DNA of 64,000 nt from CAUZJF01 sp965248605. GTDB lineage: Bacteria > Chloroflexota > Dehalococcoidia > Lucifugimonadales > CAUZJF01. Position numbers and translations under genes: made by a program. The notes beneath the pieces are model-generated. The model saw only the letters and a program-made list of their open reading frames with translations, ran no database searches and was not told where the DNA came from. Position 1 is the first letter of the stretch. Every line of letters begins with the position of its first letter. Below, piece after piece: positions 43,364 through 52,387 of the stretch. The stretch lies in NCBI GenBank assembly GCA_965248605.1, contig CBDFJV010000006.1:62001-126000 (forward strand). The letters run 5' to 3'.

Positions 43364-44464
43364 GTGTTGAAAATCGTCGACCAGGGCATCATCTCTCGTG
43401 TGGCGGGGCGTGGCGCCTATATGCCCGTGATCACTCCCCTACCTGACGGGACGTTCATCGCGTCCCAGCATGTGGGGAAGGAGCTGGGCTCGCCGGACAA
43501 CCACATTGAGGTGCTCCGCTCGACCGACGCCAAGACGTGGAAGAACCAGGGCAGCATCCACCCAGGGGGCGGGCCGCCCAACGACGGCTGGGCGTATCGC
43601 GGTCCGAAGATCTCGGTCGTTCCGGACGGACGGCTGGTCATGACCTCTTCCCGTTTCGTGCAGCGGGAAAGCCTGTTCGACCCCGAGTCGGAGGCCTCGG
43701 CACGCTGCGACATGGTCGTCCTCTGGTCCGAGGACGGAGGCGGCAACTGGTCGGAGCCCGAGGTCGTGCCGGTGGGTCTGCCGCGCGACCGCTACAACTG
43801 GAACGGCGCCGGTACGCTCTTGAAGTTGGCTAAGGACCGCTGGATGTACCCGCTAGAGACGTGGAAGCCCGAGGAGAGCACCGCCGAACCGGACCAGAAG
43901 GCGGCTGCCGTGTTCTCCTCCGACCAAGGCAAGACCTGGGGCGAGTTCACCGTCGTGGCCGACGACGAGTCCGGCAAGATTCTCTGGTGGGACCAGATGT
44001 GCGCGATGATGCCGGACGGCCGGATATACACGCTGATCTGGACTCACAAGTACGGCACGTCCGAGGACCTGAACAACCACTGGACTATCTCAGAGGACCA
44101 GGGGCGCACCTGGACGGAGCCGAAGCCGACCAACCTGCGCGGACAGGTCTGCACGCCCATTCCCCTCCCGGACGGGCGGGTCGCCGCGATCTACAACTAC
44201 CGGCACGATCCGCAGGGCATCCACGTCGCCCTGACGGAGGACCTGTCGACCTTCGATACGGACAACGAGGTCGTGGTCTTCGACGCCGGGGCCGAGGCGA
44301 CGCTCGGAGACCCGGACCACCCCAACTTCCTGGCCGAGCACATGCTCATCGGCTTCGGCAAACCCGGCGGCGTGCTTCTCCCCGACGGCGACCTGATGAC
44401 CTACTTCTGGTGCACGTCCCAGGGCGTCACACACACGCGCTGGGTGCGACTGAAGGTGGACTGA
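43364..44464 (+). CDS. BNR/sialidase-like beta-propeller protein
   Basis: 366 residues without a signal peptide. It has Asp-box repeats (VLRSTDAKTW, SEDGGGNWSEP, SSDQGKTWGE, SEDQGRTWTEP) of the six-bladed sialidase fold. Whether it cleaves sialic acids or other glycosides is unclear, because the arginine triad cannot be placed with confidence. I chose the GTG at 43364 because AGGTGG precedes it; the frame is open 60 bp further up. A second such protein lies at 62732-63841. Confidence 0.85.
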   Translation: MLKIVDQGIISRVAGRGAYMPVITPLPDGTFIASQHVGKELGSPDNHIEVLRSTDAKTWKNQGSIHPGGGPPNDGWAYRGPKISVVPDGRLVMTSSRFVQRESLFDPESEASARCDMVVLWSEDGGGNWSEPEVVPVGLPRDRYNWNGAGTLLKLAKDRWMYPLETWKPEESTAEPDQKAAAVFSSDQGKTWGEFTVVADDESGKILWWDQMCAMMPDGRIYTLIWTHKYGTSEDLNNHWTISEDQGRTWTEPKPTNLRGQVCTPIPLPDGRVAAIYNYRHDPQGIHVALTEDLSTFDTDNEVVVFDAGAEATLGDPDHPNFLAEHMLIGFGKPGGVLLPDGDLMTYFWCTSQGVTHTRWVRLKVD

Positions 44465-44482
44465 AGGGGAACACGCCGGCGG

Positions 44483-44550
44483 TTGACACTGCAGAACAGA
44501 TGTGCTATCGTGTTTGTAAGGGACAGACCCGCGGGTCTGTCCCTTTGTTT
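44483..44550 (+). promoter_or_regulatory. Promoter followed at once by a terminator-like hairpin
   Basis: TTGACA (44483-44488), 17-bp spacer, TATCGT (44506-44511); then AGGGACAGACCC pairing with GGGTCTGTCCCT (about 44519-44544) and a T-rich stretch. The spacer and hairpin share words with the unit at 31661-31731 (CAGAAC..ATGT.CTAT and GGACAGACC), so the two are related copies. Confidence 0.6.
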
Positions 44551-44774
44551 TTGGAGGTTGAAGAAGACGGAACAGTTGGCCCCCGTTCCGACGCGGCGCT
44601 GCAGATAGGAGTGGAACAGTCCCCAGAGGCCCGAACAGCGCCCTCACACATACGAAATGGAACAAAACGGATGAAAACGGAACAGTTGAACAGGGGCCCC
44701 CCAGCTACGATTCGTAGCTGGGCAGATCCGCCGGGTGTTCCACGAGAGAAACACCCTAAACGGGAAGGGATAGG
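44551..44774. other. Gene-free stretch with GGAACAGT words
   Basis: GGAACAGT occurs three times (near 44571, 44613 and 44681), along with other GAACA words. It follows the promoter-hairpin unit and precedes the convergent CoA-transferase gene. I see no ORF that I can support. The palindrome CAGCTACGA-tt-CGTAGCTG lies near 44702-44720. Confidence 0.45.
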
Positions 44775-45554
44775 CTAATCACCGCCACCGAGGTAGACCC
44801 CAGCCGGGTCGACCTCTTCGCGAAGGACGCGTAGCTCCTCGCCTGACGGCGCCCGGACCGTCGCAATATCGGGTCCGACGCCAGGCTCGAAACCCGTATT
44901 GGCCTGTACGTCGTCGAGACTCACGCCGGGCATCAACTCTTCGACGCGGAGCCGGCCCACAGCTTTGTCAATAGACATCACCGCCAGGCTCGTGACAACG
45001 ACGATGTCCGGGTAGGCGACCGGCAGTCCCGCTTTGTTCCTGCCTTCGGGGCCGTCGATGTAGCCGGGGCTCGTGATGTAGTCGCAGCGAGCCGGGAACC
45101 GGCGTTTCTCGTGCTGTGCGATTATCAGGACTCTCTTCGCGTGGGACGCCATGTCGTTGGCGCCGCCGCTGCCGGGAAGCCGTACCTTCGGATGTTCGTA
45201 GTCTCCGATCACGGTCGAGTTGATGTTGGCGAACTGGTCGATCTGGGCGCCACCGAGAAAAGCTACGTCCGCGAGACCTCTGTGAAGCACGCCGCCAAGG
45301 GCTTCGAGCATTGAGCCGTGGCTGACCGCACGGTACATCACCCGGGGGTCGGAGACCGAGACGGGGGTAGGGATCACCTCTGGCGCAATGGGCCCGGTCT
45401 CGACGATGAAACATATACTCGGCGTGTGGGTCTTCAGGGCCAGCAGGCTCGCCACCATGGGCATCCCGGTCCCGACCATGACAACGTCGCCGTCGGCGAT
45501 GTGGCGGGACGCCTCGATCACCATGAGCTCGCTCGGTGACGCGACGTCACTCAT
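44775..45554 (-). CDS. CoA-transferase family I, beta subunit
   Basis: 259 residues of the glutaconate/ketoadipate CoA-transferase B type: MVGTGMPMVASLLALKTHTP, ALGGVLHRGLADVAFLGGAQ, VRLPGSGGANDMASHAKRV, GVSLDDVQANTGFEP. It pairs with the alpha subunit encoded upstream (4-bp overlap) to move CoA between carboxylic acids. The catalytic Glu of two-chain enzymes is harder to place; FIVETGPIAPEVIP carries a conserved Glu. The substrate is not determinable. Confidence 0.88.
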   Translation of the reverse strand: MSDVASPSELMVIEASRHIADGDVVMVGTGMPMVASLLALKTHTPSICFIVETGPIAPEVIPTPVSVSDPRVMYRAVSHGSMLEALGGVLHRGLADVAFLGGAQIDQFANINSTVIGDYEHPKVRLPGSGGANDMASHAKRVLIIAQHEKRRFPARCDYITSPGYIDGPEGRNKAGLPVAYPDIVVVTSLAVMSIDKAVGRLRVEELMPGVSLDDVQANTGFEPGVGPDIATVRAPSGEELRVLREEVDPAGVYLGGGD

Positions 45555-46474
45555 AGCACACTCTGCATCGAGTCGTGGAGCTCTTCGAGCCTCGAGTCCC
45601 CGACGGATTTCTGCAGGTACTCGTCGAAAGTCGCGCAGTCGTACACGCTGCGCTGGAGGTACTCCCGGTACCGGTCGCCTCCGGCGCGGGCATGCGTCTG
45701 GTAGTCCAGCATGTAGTCGCCGTCATGCTCGTAGTACCGGAAGGTCGACGTCGGGTAGGCGCCCCAGGGCTGCTCGACGACAGCGTCGACGTACAGGTAA
45801 GGAATAGAGGTCCGCGCCGGGTCCGACCTGACGACGTCCGGGCTCACCACTTCCTCGCAGCTGACGATCACGGCTTTCGATGCTTTGGCCATCTCGCGCT
45901 CGTGGGTCGTGAAGCCCTCGATGATCACGTTGCCGGTCTCGTCGGCCTTCTGCACGTGTATGATCGACACGTCTGGCGACAGGGCGGGGAGAAGTACGAC
46001 CGGCTCGCCCTTATTCCAGGGATTGTCGACCACCTCGAACACCTTTCCGTCGTCCGTACGGCTTCTGCCGAGGATGTCGGTGCCGAGAAGGCTTTTGGTG
46101 GGAATGAACGGGAGGCCCAACGAGCCCGCGAGGAACCTCAGGGCCATCGACAGGTGGCTGTAGTCTTCGACCTCCACTTCACCCGCCTCGATGGCGCTAC
46201 GCCAGCGGAAAGCAGTGCCGAAGCGCTCGAGGTTGCCGGTGCCGCAGGCGGTCTTCTTCACCAGTCCGGCCCCGACCATCAGGTCCATCGACATGCCCAT
46301 GCTGCAGCCGACCAGGGTGAGATCCTTCTTCTCCTGCCGGACGACCTCGTGAGCCAGAGCCATCGTGTTGCGACCTATGGTCTGGCCCCCGATTCCCAAG
46401 GTGGCGCCGTCGGAAACGAACCGACGAACGGCCTCGGCGGCGGTCATACGTTTGGAGCTGGAAGAGGCGGTCAT
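45551..46474 (-). CDS. CoA-transferase family I, alpha subunit
   Basis: 307 residues from the ATG at 46474 (a second ATG at 46447 is possible). It contains DGATLGIGGQTIGRNTMALA, TLVGCSMGMSMDLMVGAGLV, DVSIIHVQKADETGNVIIEG and VVSCEE-type motifs (KAVIVSCEEVVSPDVV), the alpha-chain pattern. Translationally coupled to the beta subunit. The region upstream to 46711 is open but reads as non-family sequence and overlaps the divergent peptidase gene. Confidence 0.87.
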   Translation of the reverse strand: MTASSSSKRMTAAEAVRRFVSDGATLGIGGQTIGRNTMALAHEVVRQEKKDLTLVGCSMGMSMDLMVGAGLVKKTACGTGNLERFGTAFRWRSAIEAGEVEVEDYSHLSMALRFLAGSLGLPFIPTKSLLGTDILGRSRTDDGKVFEVVDNPWNKGEPVVLLPALSPDVSIIHVQKADETGNVIIEGFTTHEREMAKASKAVIVSCEEVVSPDVVRSDPARTSIPYLYVDAVVEQPWGAYPTSTFRYYEHDGDYMLDYQTHARAGGDRYREYLQRSVYDCATFDEYLQKSVGDSRLEELHDSMQSVL

Positions 46475-46655
46475 ACGGTGGGCAGGCGGTTTACACGTCT
46501 GAGAACAGGTGTCAGAATGCGGAGGCAATTGTAGCAGAGCTAAGACGCATTTCCTGAATCCGGATGGACGTGCCCCATTCAGGGTTGTCATAGACGAACG
46601 TAGGGGAAGGCAGACCTGCGCGTCTGCCCGTCGCAATCGCCCGCAGATCGCCTGA

Positions 46656-47834
46656 ATGAACATCAAAACGACTATAGCCAACGCCCAGGAGCACCTAAAG
46701 GCCAGCGACATCGACGGCTGGCTGCTCTACGACTACCGGGGGATGAACCCGATATTCTGGGAGACTGTGGGGCCCGTACCCAATGTGACGCGGCCGTGCT
46801 GGCTCTGGGTCCCTGCGACGGGCAGCCCGAAGCTCCTCGTCGGCTTCGTCGACCAGGGCCGCTTCGGGCACCTCGGCATCGAAACCGCGCTTTTTGCCGG
46901 CCGGGAGCAAATGGTCGAGAGCCTCAGAGACCTTCTGTCGGGCGCGCAGCGAATCGCGATGGAGTATTCGCTCGAAGGGAATCTGCCGAGGGTGTCCAGA
47001 GTCGACGCGGGTACCGTGGAGCTAGTGCGTAGTCTCGGTGTCGAGGTCGTATCGTCGGGCGATACGTTGCAGTACGCAACGCAGCGCTGGGACTCCCGAC
47101 AGCTCCGGTCCCATCGAGACGCGGCCGAAAAGCTGGGTACGATCGTCCGCCAGGCGTTCGACTACATCGGCGACAATCTATCGCCGGGAGTGACGGAGCT
47201 CGATGTCGCCGAATTCATCCGGCGGCGGTTTGGTGAGGAAGGCCTCGACGCGCCCGACGGCCCAGTCGTGGCCGTGAACGAGCACTCTTCGGACCCTCAC
47301 TTCGATCCTACGCCGGAGGACTCGGCGGCAATCCAGTCCGGCGACTGGGTGCTGATTGACCTGTGGGCGCGGCTGAAGGGCGACGACACGATGTTCGCCG
47401 ACATCACCTGGACCGCCTACGTCGGCGAGCGCGTCCCTGAGCGTCATCAGGAGGTGTTTGACGTCGTAGTCGGAGCGACGGACGCCGCGTTAGCCGAGAT
47501 CGAGCGTGCGTTCGAGTCCGGCCGCCCCATCCAAGGTCGCGAGGTCGACGGTGTCGCCCGGGACTACATCGATGAGGCCGGCTACGGCGCCTACTTCGGT
47601 CACCGGCTGGGCCACAGCCTGGGTGCCGAGGTCCACGGCAACGCCGTCAACCTGGACGGCTGGGAGACGAATGATACCCGTCAGCTGATTCCGGGAGTCG
47701 CCGTCACCATCGAGCCGGGGATCTACCTGCCTGACTTCGGCGTGCGGTCAGAGATCGACGTGTACGTCTCCGAGAGCGGACCCGAGGTCACCACCGAAGT
47801 CCAGCGCTCACCCGTGCTAATCAAGGGTCGCTAG
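46656..47834 (+). CDS. M24 family metallopeptidase (Xaa-Pro aminopeptidase/creatinase-like)
   Basis: 392 residues. An N-terminal creatinase-type domain precedes a pita-bread catalytic domain with the metal ligands in DWVLIDLWARL and TMFADITWT (two Asp), GHRLGHSLG (His), VTIEPGIYLP and RSEIDVYV (two Glu). It likely cleaves an N-terminal residue before proline. It is divergent from the CoA-transferase operon. The ATG at 46656 gives the conserved N-terminus. Confidence 0.92.
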   Translation: MNIKTTIANAQEHLKASDIDGWLLYDYRGMNPIFWETVGPVPNVTRPCWLWVPATGSPKLLVGFVDQGRFGHLGIETALFAGREQMVESLRDLLSGAQRIAMEYSLEGNLPRVSRVDAGTVELVRSLGVEVVSSGDTLQYATQRWDSRQLRSHRDAAEKLGTIVRQAFDYIGDNLSPGVTELDVAEFIRRRFGEEGLDAPDGPVVAVNEHSSDPHFDPTPEDSAAIQSGDWVLIDLWARLKGDDTMFADITWTAYVGERVPERHQEVFDVVVGATDAALAEIERAFESGRPIQGREVDGVARDYIDEAGYGAYFGHRLGHSLGAEVHGNAVNLDGWETNDTRQLIPGVAVTIEPGIYLPDFGVRSEIDVYVSESGPEVTTEVQRSPVLIKGR

Positions 47835-47874
47835 GATGGATTCGGCCGAAACCCTAATCCCTCGTCCCTAACCC

Positions 47875-49237
47875 CTAATCTCCAACCCCCTCCGCCGTCC
47901 TCTGCGCCGCCGTCTTCGGCAGCTTCAAAGTCATGAGGACCAGCAGCGCAATCAGCGATAGACTCCCCGCGTACATGAACGAGCTCTGGATACCATAGCG
48001 GTCAGAGATCAACCCGGCGATCGTCGGCGATATCGTGCCAAGCACACCGGACCCGTAGACCATCGAAACAACGGTTGACTGTACCTGGCCACCCGCCGCG
48101 TCGATGGCGGCCGCTACGAAGATGTGGTGCAGCGAGAACTTGAACATCCCACGAGCGATGACCACGAAGACCAGGACCGCGCCGGGTTCGACTATACCTA
48201 GTAGACCGAAATCTTTGAAATGAGGGGTAGCCGAGATTGGCGTGCTACGACGACAGGGCGGGTTTCAAACCCGCCCCTACCAAGCCGTAACCTCAGAACC
48301 CTTCAATACTAGGATGTTGGACCACTAGTGCAAAGGTCATCGCCGTTCCTATGACGAGACCTGGGATCAGGACCGACTGGCGTCCGAACCTGTCCGAAAG
48401 GTACCCCATGGCCGGTTGGGCAGCGAACCCGACGACCTGCGCGGCAGAAACGATAAACGCGATCTTCGTGGTCGAATAGAGCGCGTCGTCTCTCAGGTAC
48501 ACGGTAAGGAAACTCTCGACCGCGCTCTGTCCCATGCCGCGGATTGCCACGACGGCTATCAGCAGAAGCAGTACGCGGTTGTGTAGGAGGCCCCCCAAGG
48601 AAGCTATGTAGGCTTTTCGCGATTGGGCCTGTGGCTCCATCCGTGGCACCGATCGCATGGAAGCCCAGATCAAGAGCGCCGCGATTAGCGCGGGAAAGAG
48701 CCCTCCCTTCAACACGTCGCGCCAGGCCATGAATGTGAACAGCCGGGCCACAACGAGCGGGCCTACCACCTCGCCGGCCGTGCCGCCCATCCCGTGTAAG
48801 GAGATTGCGAACCCTCGTCGTTCGGGGAACCGTCGCGACAGCTCACCTATCGCCGGAGGGTGGTAGAGGGCCGGGCCGACGCCAAGAACGAGCATGACAG
48901 CGAGCATGGCGAGGTAGTTGGGAGCGAATCCGGCCAACAGGAACGAGAATCCCAGGAGGCTCAGAGAAATACCCAGCAACAGCGAGGCCCTGCCCGTGAA
49001 CCTGTCCCCAAGATACCCCGCCGTCATAGTCGACAGCCACGCCGAGACAGACTTGGCGGAGGCAAGGGAGCCGAGCTGCCCGTAGCTCAGACCCAGGCCG
49101 ATCCTGATCTCCGGCCAGATCAGCATAGTCAGGCCGGAGGTGTATATGTGCTTGACCCAATGGCCCAGGACGACCGTCGCGGCCAGTCGATTTCGACGCT
49201 GTCGGAACTCCTGGTCAGCGAGGGGCGGGGCCTTCAA
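47875..49237 (-). pseudogene. MFS transporter split by the 131-bp element
   Basis: Twelve-helix sugar or drug transporter. The first part (49237 to about 48329) has the motif A loop GYLGDRFTGRASLLLG and GYLSDRFGRQSVLIPG between helices 8 and 9, ending at TAMTFAL. The last part (48197-47875) starts GIVEPGAVLVFVVIARGMFK and ends QRTAEGVGD. Removing 127 bp (the element plus one CTAG) joins them in frame as TFAL-GIVEP and restores 411 residues. The start is a TTG at 49237. The insertion removes the last three helices, so the protein should be inactive. Confidence 0.88.
48198..48328 (+). mobile_element. 131-bp CTAG-flanked element, copy 5 (inside MFS gene)
   Basis: Matches the other four copies. 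Here the pre-insertion sequence can be inferred from the MFS reading frame: a single CTAG. This shows the element inserted at CTAG, either duplicating it or bringing one with it. Confidence 0.92.
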
Positions 49238-49393
49238 CTAGGCGTCTCCGTTCGATCGACAGTCCGGCCATTATAGCGGCTGATAGATGAAGGATTTCTC
49301 AGGGCGTCTGTTTCCATCTCCCTTTGGCACAAGTACAATTGGCCTTGCCACGGCGGCATCGGCCAAACGCCGCAGGTCGAGGAGCCCGATACG

Positions 49394-50062
49394 GTGGACG
49401 AGCTTCGGCTAGGCTTTCTGGCCTCGCACAACGGAAGCAACGTTCAGGCGATAGTAGACGCGTGCAAAGACGGTCGCCTGGATGCGAAGCTGTGTATCGT
49501 GATCAGCAACAACTCCCGGGCCAACGTACTGGTCCGTGCCGAGCGTGAAGGAGTGCCCACGCGCAACCTGTCAGCCAAAACGCATCCGGTGCCCGGCGAC
49601 CTGGACCGGGCCATCGCGGATAGGCTTCAAGAGCACAGTGTCAACCTGGTCGTGCTGGCCGGGTACATGAAAGAGCTAGGCCCGGAGACGCTGTCCCGCT
49701 TCAAGGGCCGCATCCTGAATACTCACCCCGCGCTATTGCCGAAGTATGGTGGCAAGGGCATGTATGGGATGCGAGTCCATGAAGCGGTCCTCACTGCCGG
49801 TGAAAGGGTCACCGGTGCGACTGTCCACCTCGTGGAAGGCGACTACGACACGGGCCCAGTCGTCTGGCAAGTCGAGGTTCCGGTGCTGGAAAACGACACG
49901 GCCGAAACCCTGGGAGAGCGCGTTCTGCAGCACGAGCACGTACTATACGTCGAGGTGCTGCAGCGGATCAGCACCGGTGACATCGATCTCGACGCGATCG
50001 ACGTGGTAGCGGCGTCGGCGAACCGGCCTGTCGCACCGCACCGCGACTCAACTGCACGATAA
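49394..50062 (+). CDS. purN: Phosphoribosylglycinamide formyltransferase
   Basis: 222 residues. Transfers formyl from 10-formyl-THF to GAR in purine synthesis. LGFLASHNGSNVQAIVDAC (phosphate loop), VISNNSRANVLVRAEREGV, NLVVLAGYMKEL, RILNTHPALLPKYGGKGMYG (catalytic Asn and His) and GATVHLVEGDYDTGP (catalytic Asp) are all present. The start is GTG at 49394. No other purine genes nearby. Confidence 0.96.
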   Translation: MDELRLGFLASHNGSNVQAIVDACKDGRLDAKLCIVISNNSRANVLVRAEREGVPTRNLSAKTHPVPGDLDRAIADRLQEHSVNLVVLAGYMKELGPETLSRFKGRILNTHPALLPKYGGKGMYGMRVHEAVLTAGERVTGATVHLVEGDYDTGPVVWQVEVPVLENDTAETLGERVLQHEHVLYVEVLQRISTGDIDLDAIDVVAASANRPVAPHRDSTAR

Positions 50063-50081
50063 CAATGTAGGAGATAACGAT

Positions 50082-52037
50082 TTGCCAAAGCCGATAACCC
50101 CGGACCTCGTTTACAAGCTGACCACTCTGTCCGAGCCTACTATTTCGCCCGATGGCACGCGGCTGGCTTTCGCCAGCTCGAAGATCGACCGCGACAGGAT
50201 GAAAGCCGTGAGCCGCATCATGATGATGTCGCTGCCGGACGGCGAACCGTCGCCTTTCACACAGGGCGAGACCGACGGCTCGCCGCGCTTCTCTCCGGAC
50301 GGGAACGCAATCGCCTTCGTGCGAAACGACGACCACGGTCGAAAACAGCTCTGGACGATACCCTCGGCCGGCGGCGAGGCCAACCGCCGTACCGACGTAT
50401 ATGGCGGTATATACGGCCACGCGTGGTCCCCGGACGCCCGCCAACTTGCTTTCACCTCCGACATCGACCCTGACAGGCTACCCGACGACCACGACTCTAC
50501 GAAGGACCCGCGAGTCCGCGTCGTCCGGCGCATGCGCTACCGGACCGACAACATGGGCTGGCGAGGCGAAACCATACGCCACCTTTTCGTAGTCGATGTC
50601 GAAACGGGCCACACGCGTCAAATCACGGACCGCAACGGCGACGTATCCTTCCCTGTCTGGTCGCCCGACGGCAGCCGAATCGCCTTCCTGTCGGACCGCC
50701 ATCAGGACAGGGACATCACGTGGCATGCGGAGGCCTACGTCGTGGACGCTCAGGGCGGCGAGCCCGAAGAATGGTCGCGAGGTGTGTTCGCGTACAGCCA
50801 GGGAGCGATCGTCGGCGCCATCACCTGGTCGCCTCGCGGCGATGAACTGTTGATGGTCGGCTCGGACGACGACGAGGTGAGCGACCCGCGGCAGGCGTGG
50901 CTGTTCGTCGTCGGACCCGGCCGGGAGCCGAACCGCCTGACCGACGGTACGGTCACGCCCCTTCTACCGACAACCGAGCTACTGTGGACCCAAGACAACC
51001 GGATCCTGTTCCTGGCCGACGAGCGCGGTCAGTCCTACCTGGGTGAGGTCCCAGCAAAGGGAGGCGACGTACGGAAGGTCGCGGGCGGAGGGGCCGCCTT
51101 CACCGCCCTCACTATCGACGCGGCGACCAGTACCGCCGTCGTAGCCGGCACTACACCCAATTCATCGACTGAGCTCTTCGTGATCGCCGTCGAGCAAGGT
51201 TCTCTGAGGAAGCTCACCGACGTGAACAGCCAGTACTTCAGTGGCCATCCTGCTGCGACGTTGGAGAAGTTCACTGTGAGCCGCGGAGCCATGGAGATCG
51301 AGTCGCGTCTACTGTTACCTCCGGACCTCGACGAGACTCAGAAGCACCCGCTGGTCGTGGACATCCATGGGGGGCCCCACGGACGCTTCTCAGATTCGTT
51401 CGACGACAAGCAACAGGTGCTGGCGACGGCGGGGTTCATTGTGCTGGCGGTGAACCCGCGAGGGTCGTCGTCATATGGACCGGAGTTCGCCAAGGCCGTC
51501 CTCAGAGATTGGGGCGGCGAAGACTACCGGGACATCATGGCCGCGGTGGACGAGGCTTGCTCGCGGCCCTACGTCGACGAGTCGCGACTCGGGGTTGGGG
51601 GCTACAGCTACGGCGGGTTCATGAGCAGCTGGATCGTGGGCCAGACGACTCGATTCAAGGCTGCCGTAGTCGGCGCACCCTGCATCAATCTATCGAGCAT
51701 GTACGGGACGTCCGACATCGGCGTCAGTTTCGGGGAGCTGCACTGGGGCGGCATGCGCAAGGACGCCGTCGACGCCTTTCGCGCCCACTCGCCGCTGACC
51801 TACGCGTCCAACGTAGAGACGCCCGTGCTGCTGATGCATGGCGAGGGCGACCTTCGCTGCCCTATAGAGCAGAGTGAGCAGTACTTCGTGAACCTGAAGC
51901 GACTCGGCAAGGAAGTCGAGTTCGTCCGCTTCCCAGGCGCGAACCACACGTTTATGCGTTCAGGGCATCCCAGGCTTCGGGAGGAGTACCTCAGCCGGAT
52001 GGTCGCCTGGTTCGACCGGCACCTTCGCGGCGGCTAG
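50082..52037 (+). CDS. S9 family prolyl oligopeptidase-like serine peptidase
   Basis: 651 residues. An N-terminal TolB/WD40-like propeller (SEPTISPDGTRLAFASSKID, SPRFSPDGNAIAFVRN, FPVWSPDGSRIAFLSDR) gates a C-terminal alpha/beta hydrolase with VDIHGGPHGRF, the nucleophile elbow GVGGYSYGGFMSSW (Ser), LMHGEGDLRCPIEQSEQYF (Asp) and RFPGANHTF (His). It would cleave or trim peptides; cytoplasmic, no signal peptide. The start is TTG at 50082 with TAGGAGA upstream. Confidence 0.94.
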   Translation: MPKPITPDLVYKLTTLSEPTISPDGTRLAFASSKIDRDRMKAVSRIMMMSLPDGEPSPFTQGETDGSPRFSPDGNAIAFVRNDDHGRKQLWTIPSAGGEANRRTDVYGGIYGHAWSPDARQLAFTSDIDPDRLPDDHDSTKDPRVRVVRRMRYRTDNMGWRGETIRHLFVVDVETGHTRQITDRNGDVSFPVWSPDGSRIAFLSDRHQDRDITWHAEAYVVDAQGGEPEEWSRGVFAYSQGAIVGAITWSPRGDELLMVGSDDDEVSDPRQAWLFVVGPGREPNRLTDGTVTPLLPTTELLWTQDNRILFLADERGQSYLGEVPAKGGDVRKVAGGGAAFTALTIDAATSTAVVAGTTPNSSTELFVIAVEQGSLRKLTDVNSQYFSGHPAATLEKFTVSRGAMEIESRLLLPPDLDETQKHPLVVDIHGGPHGRFSDSFDDKQQVLATAGFIVLAVNPRGSSSYGPEFAKAVLRDWGGEDYRDIMAAVDEACSRPYVDESRLGVGGYSYGGFMSSWIVGQTTRFKAAVVGAPCINLSSMYGTSDIGVSFGELHWGGMRKDAVDAFRAHSPLTYASNVETPVLLMHGEGDLRCPIEQSEQYFVNLKRLGKEVEFVRFPGANHTFMRSGHPRLREEYLSRMVAWFDRHLRGG

Positions 52038-52089
52038 CCAGCGGACAGACTCACCACAGAGAGCACATAGCCCACGGAGCGTTAGACGT

Positions 52090-52287
52090 TTACTTACGGC
52101 GTGCTTCGGCCAGGCGTGTGATTTCCTCGAAGACCTGCTCGCCAGGGATCGTGGGGCCGCTCTGGAAACCCTCTCCGATCGCTTCGCGAAGCCGTTCCAG
52201 TTGAGCTTCTCGAGCCTGGTCGCGATCGTCAAGCAGTCTCAGGCCTTCGCGTACAACTTCGCTCGACGACTTGTACATTCCTGAATT
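52090..52287 (-). pseudogene. parD-like antitoxin gene, exon 2
   Basis: Encodes NSGMYKSSSEVVREGLRLLD, then DRDQAREAQLERLREAIGEG and FEEITRLAEARRK with stop TAA at 52090. This is the C-terminal three quarters of a ParD-type ribbon-helix-helix antitoxin. The first 18 codons lie at 56390-56443, on the other side of a group II intron. Spliced, the product would be 83 residues, the normal size. No parE toxin gene follows, so it is an orphan. Confidence 0.85.
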
Positions 52288-52347
52288 GGGTAGGGACAGC
52301 GCCGCCGATGGCCGGATTGCTCTGGCTGGTTTGCGCCATCCCTCCCA

Positions 52348-52383
52348 CCGAACCGGGCGTGCCACTTTCGCGGCACCCGGCTC
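52348..52383 (-). ncRNA. Group II intron domain V
   Basis: 36 nt on the minus strand, beginning GAGCCGGGTGCC and ending GCCCGGTTCGG around a GAAA tetraloop. The AGC catalytic triad (positions 2-4) is kept. This is the most conserved part of the ribozyme. Confidence 0.92.
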
Positions 52384-52387
52384 TCCA

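Noticed and set aside
45551..46711. Longer start for the CoA-transferase alpha subunit at 46711
   Set aside because: The extra 79 residues do not resemble the family and overlap the divergent peptidase gene; the ATG at 46474 fits better.
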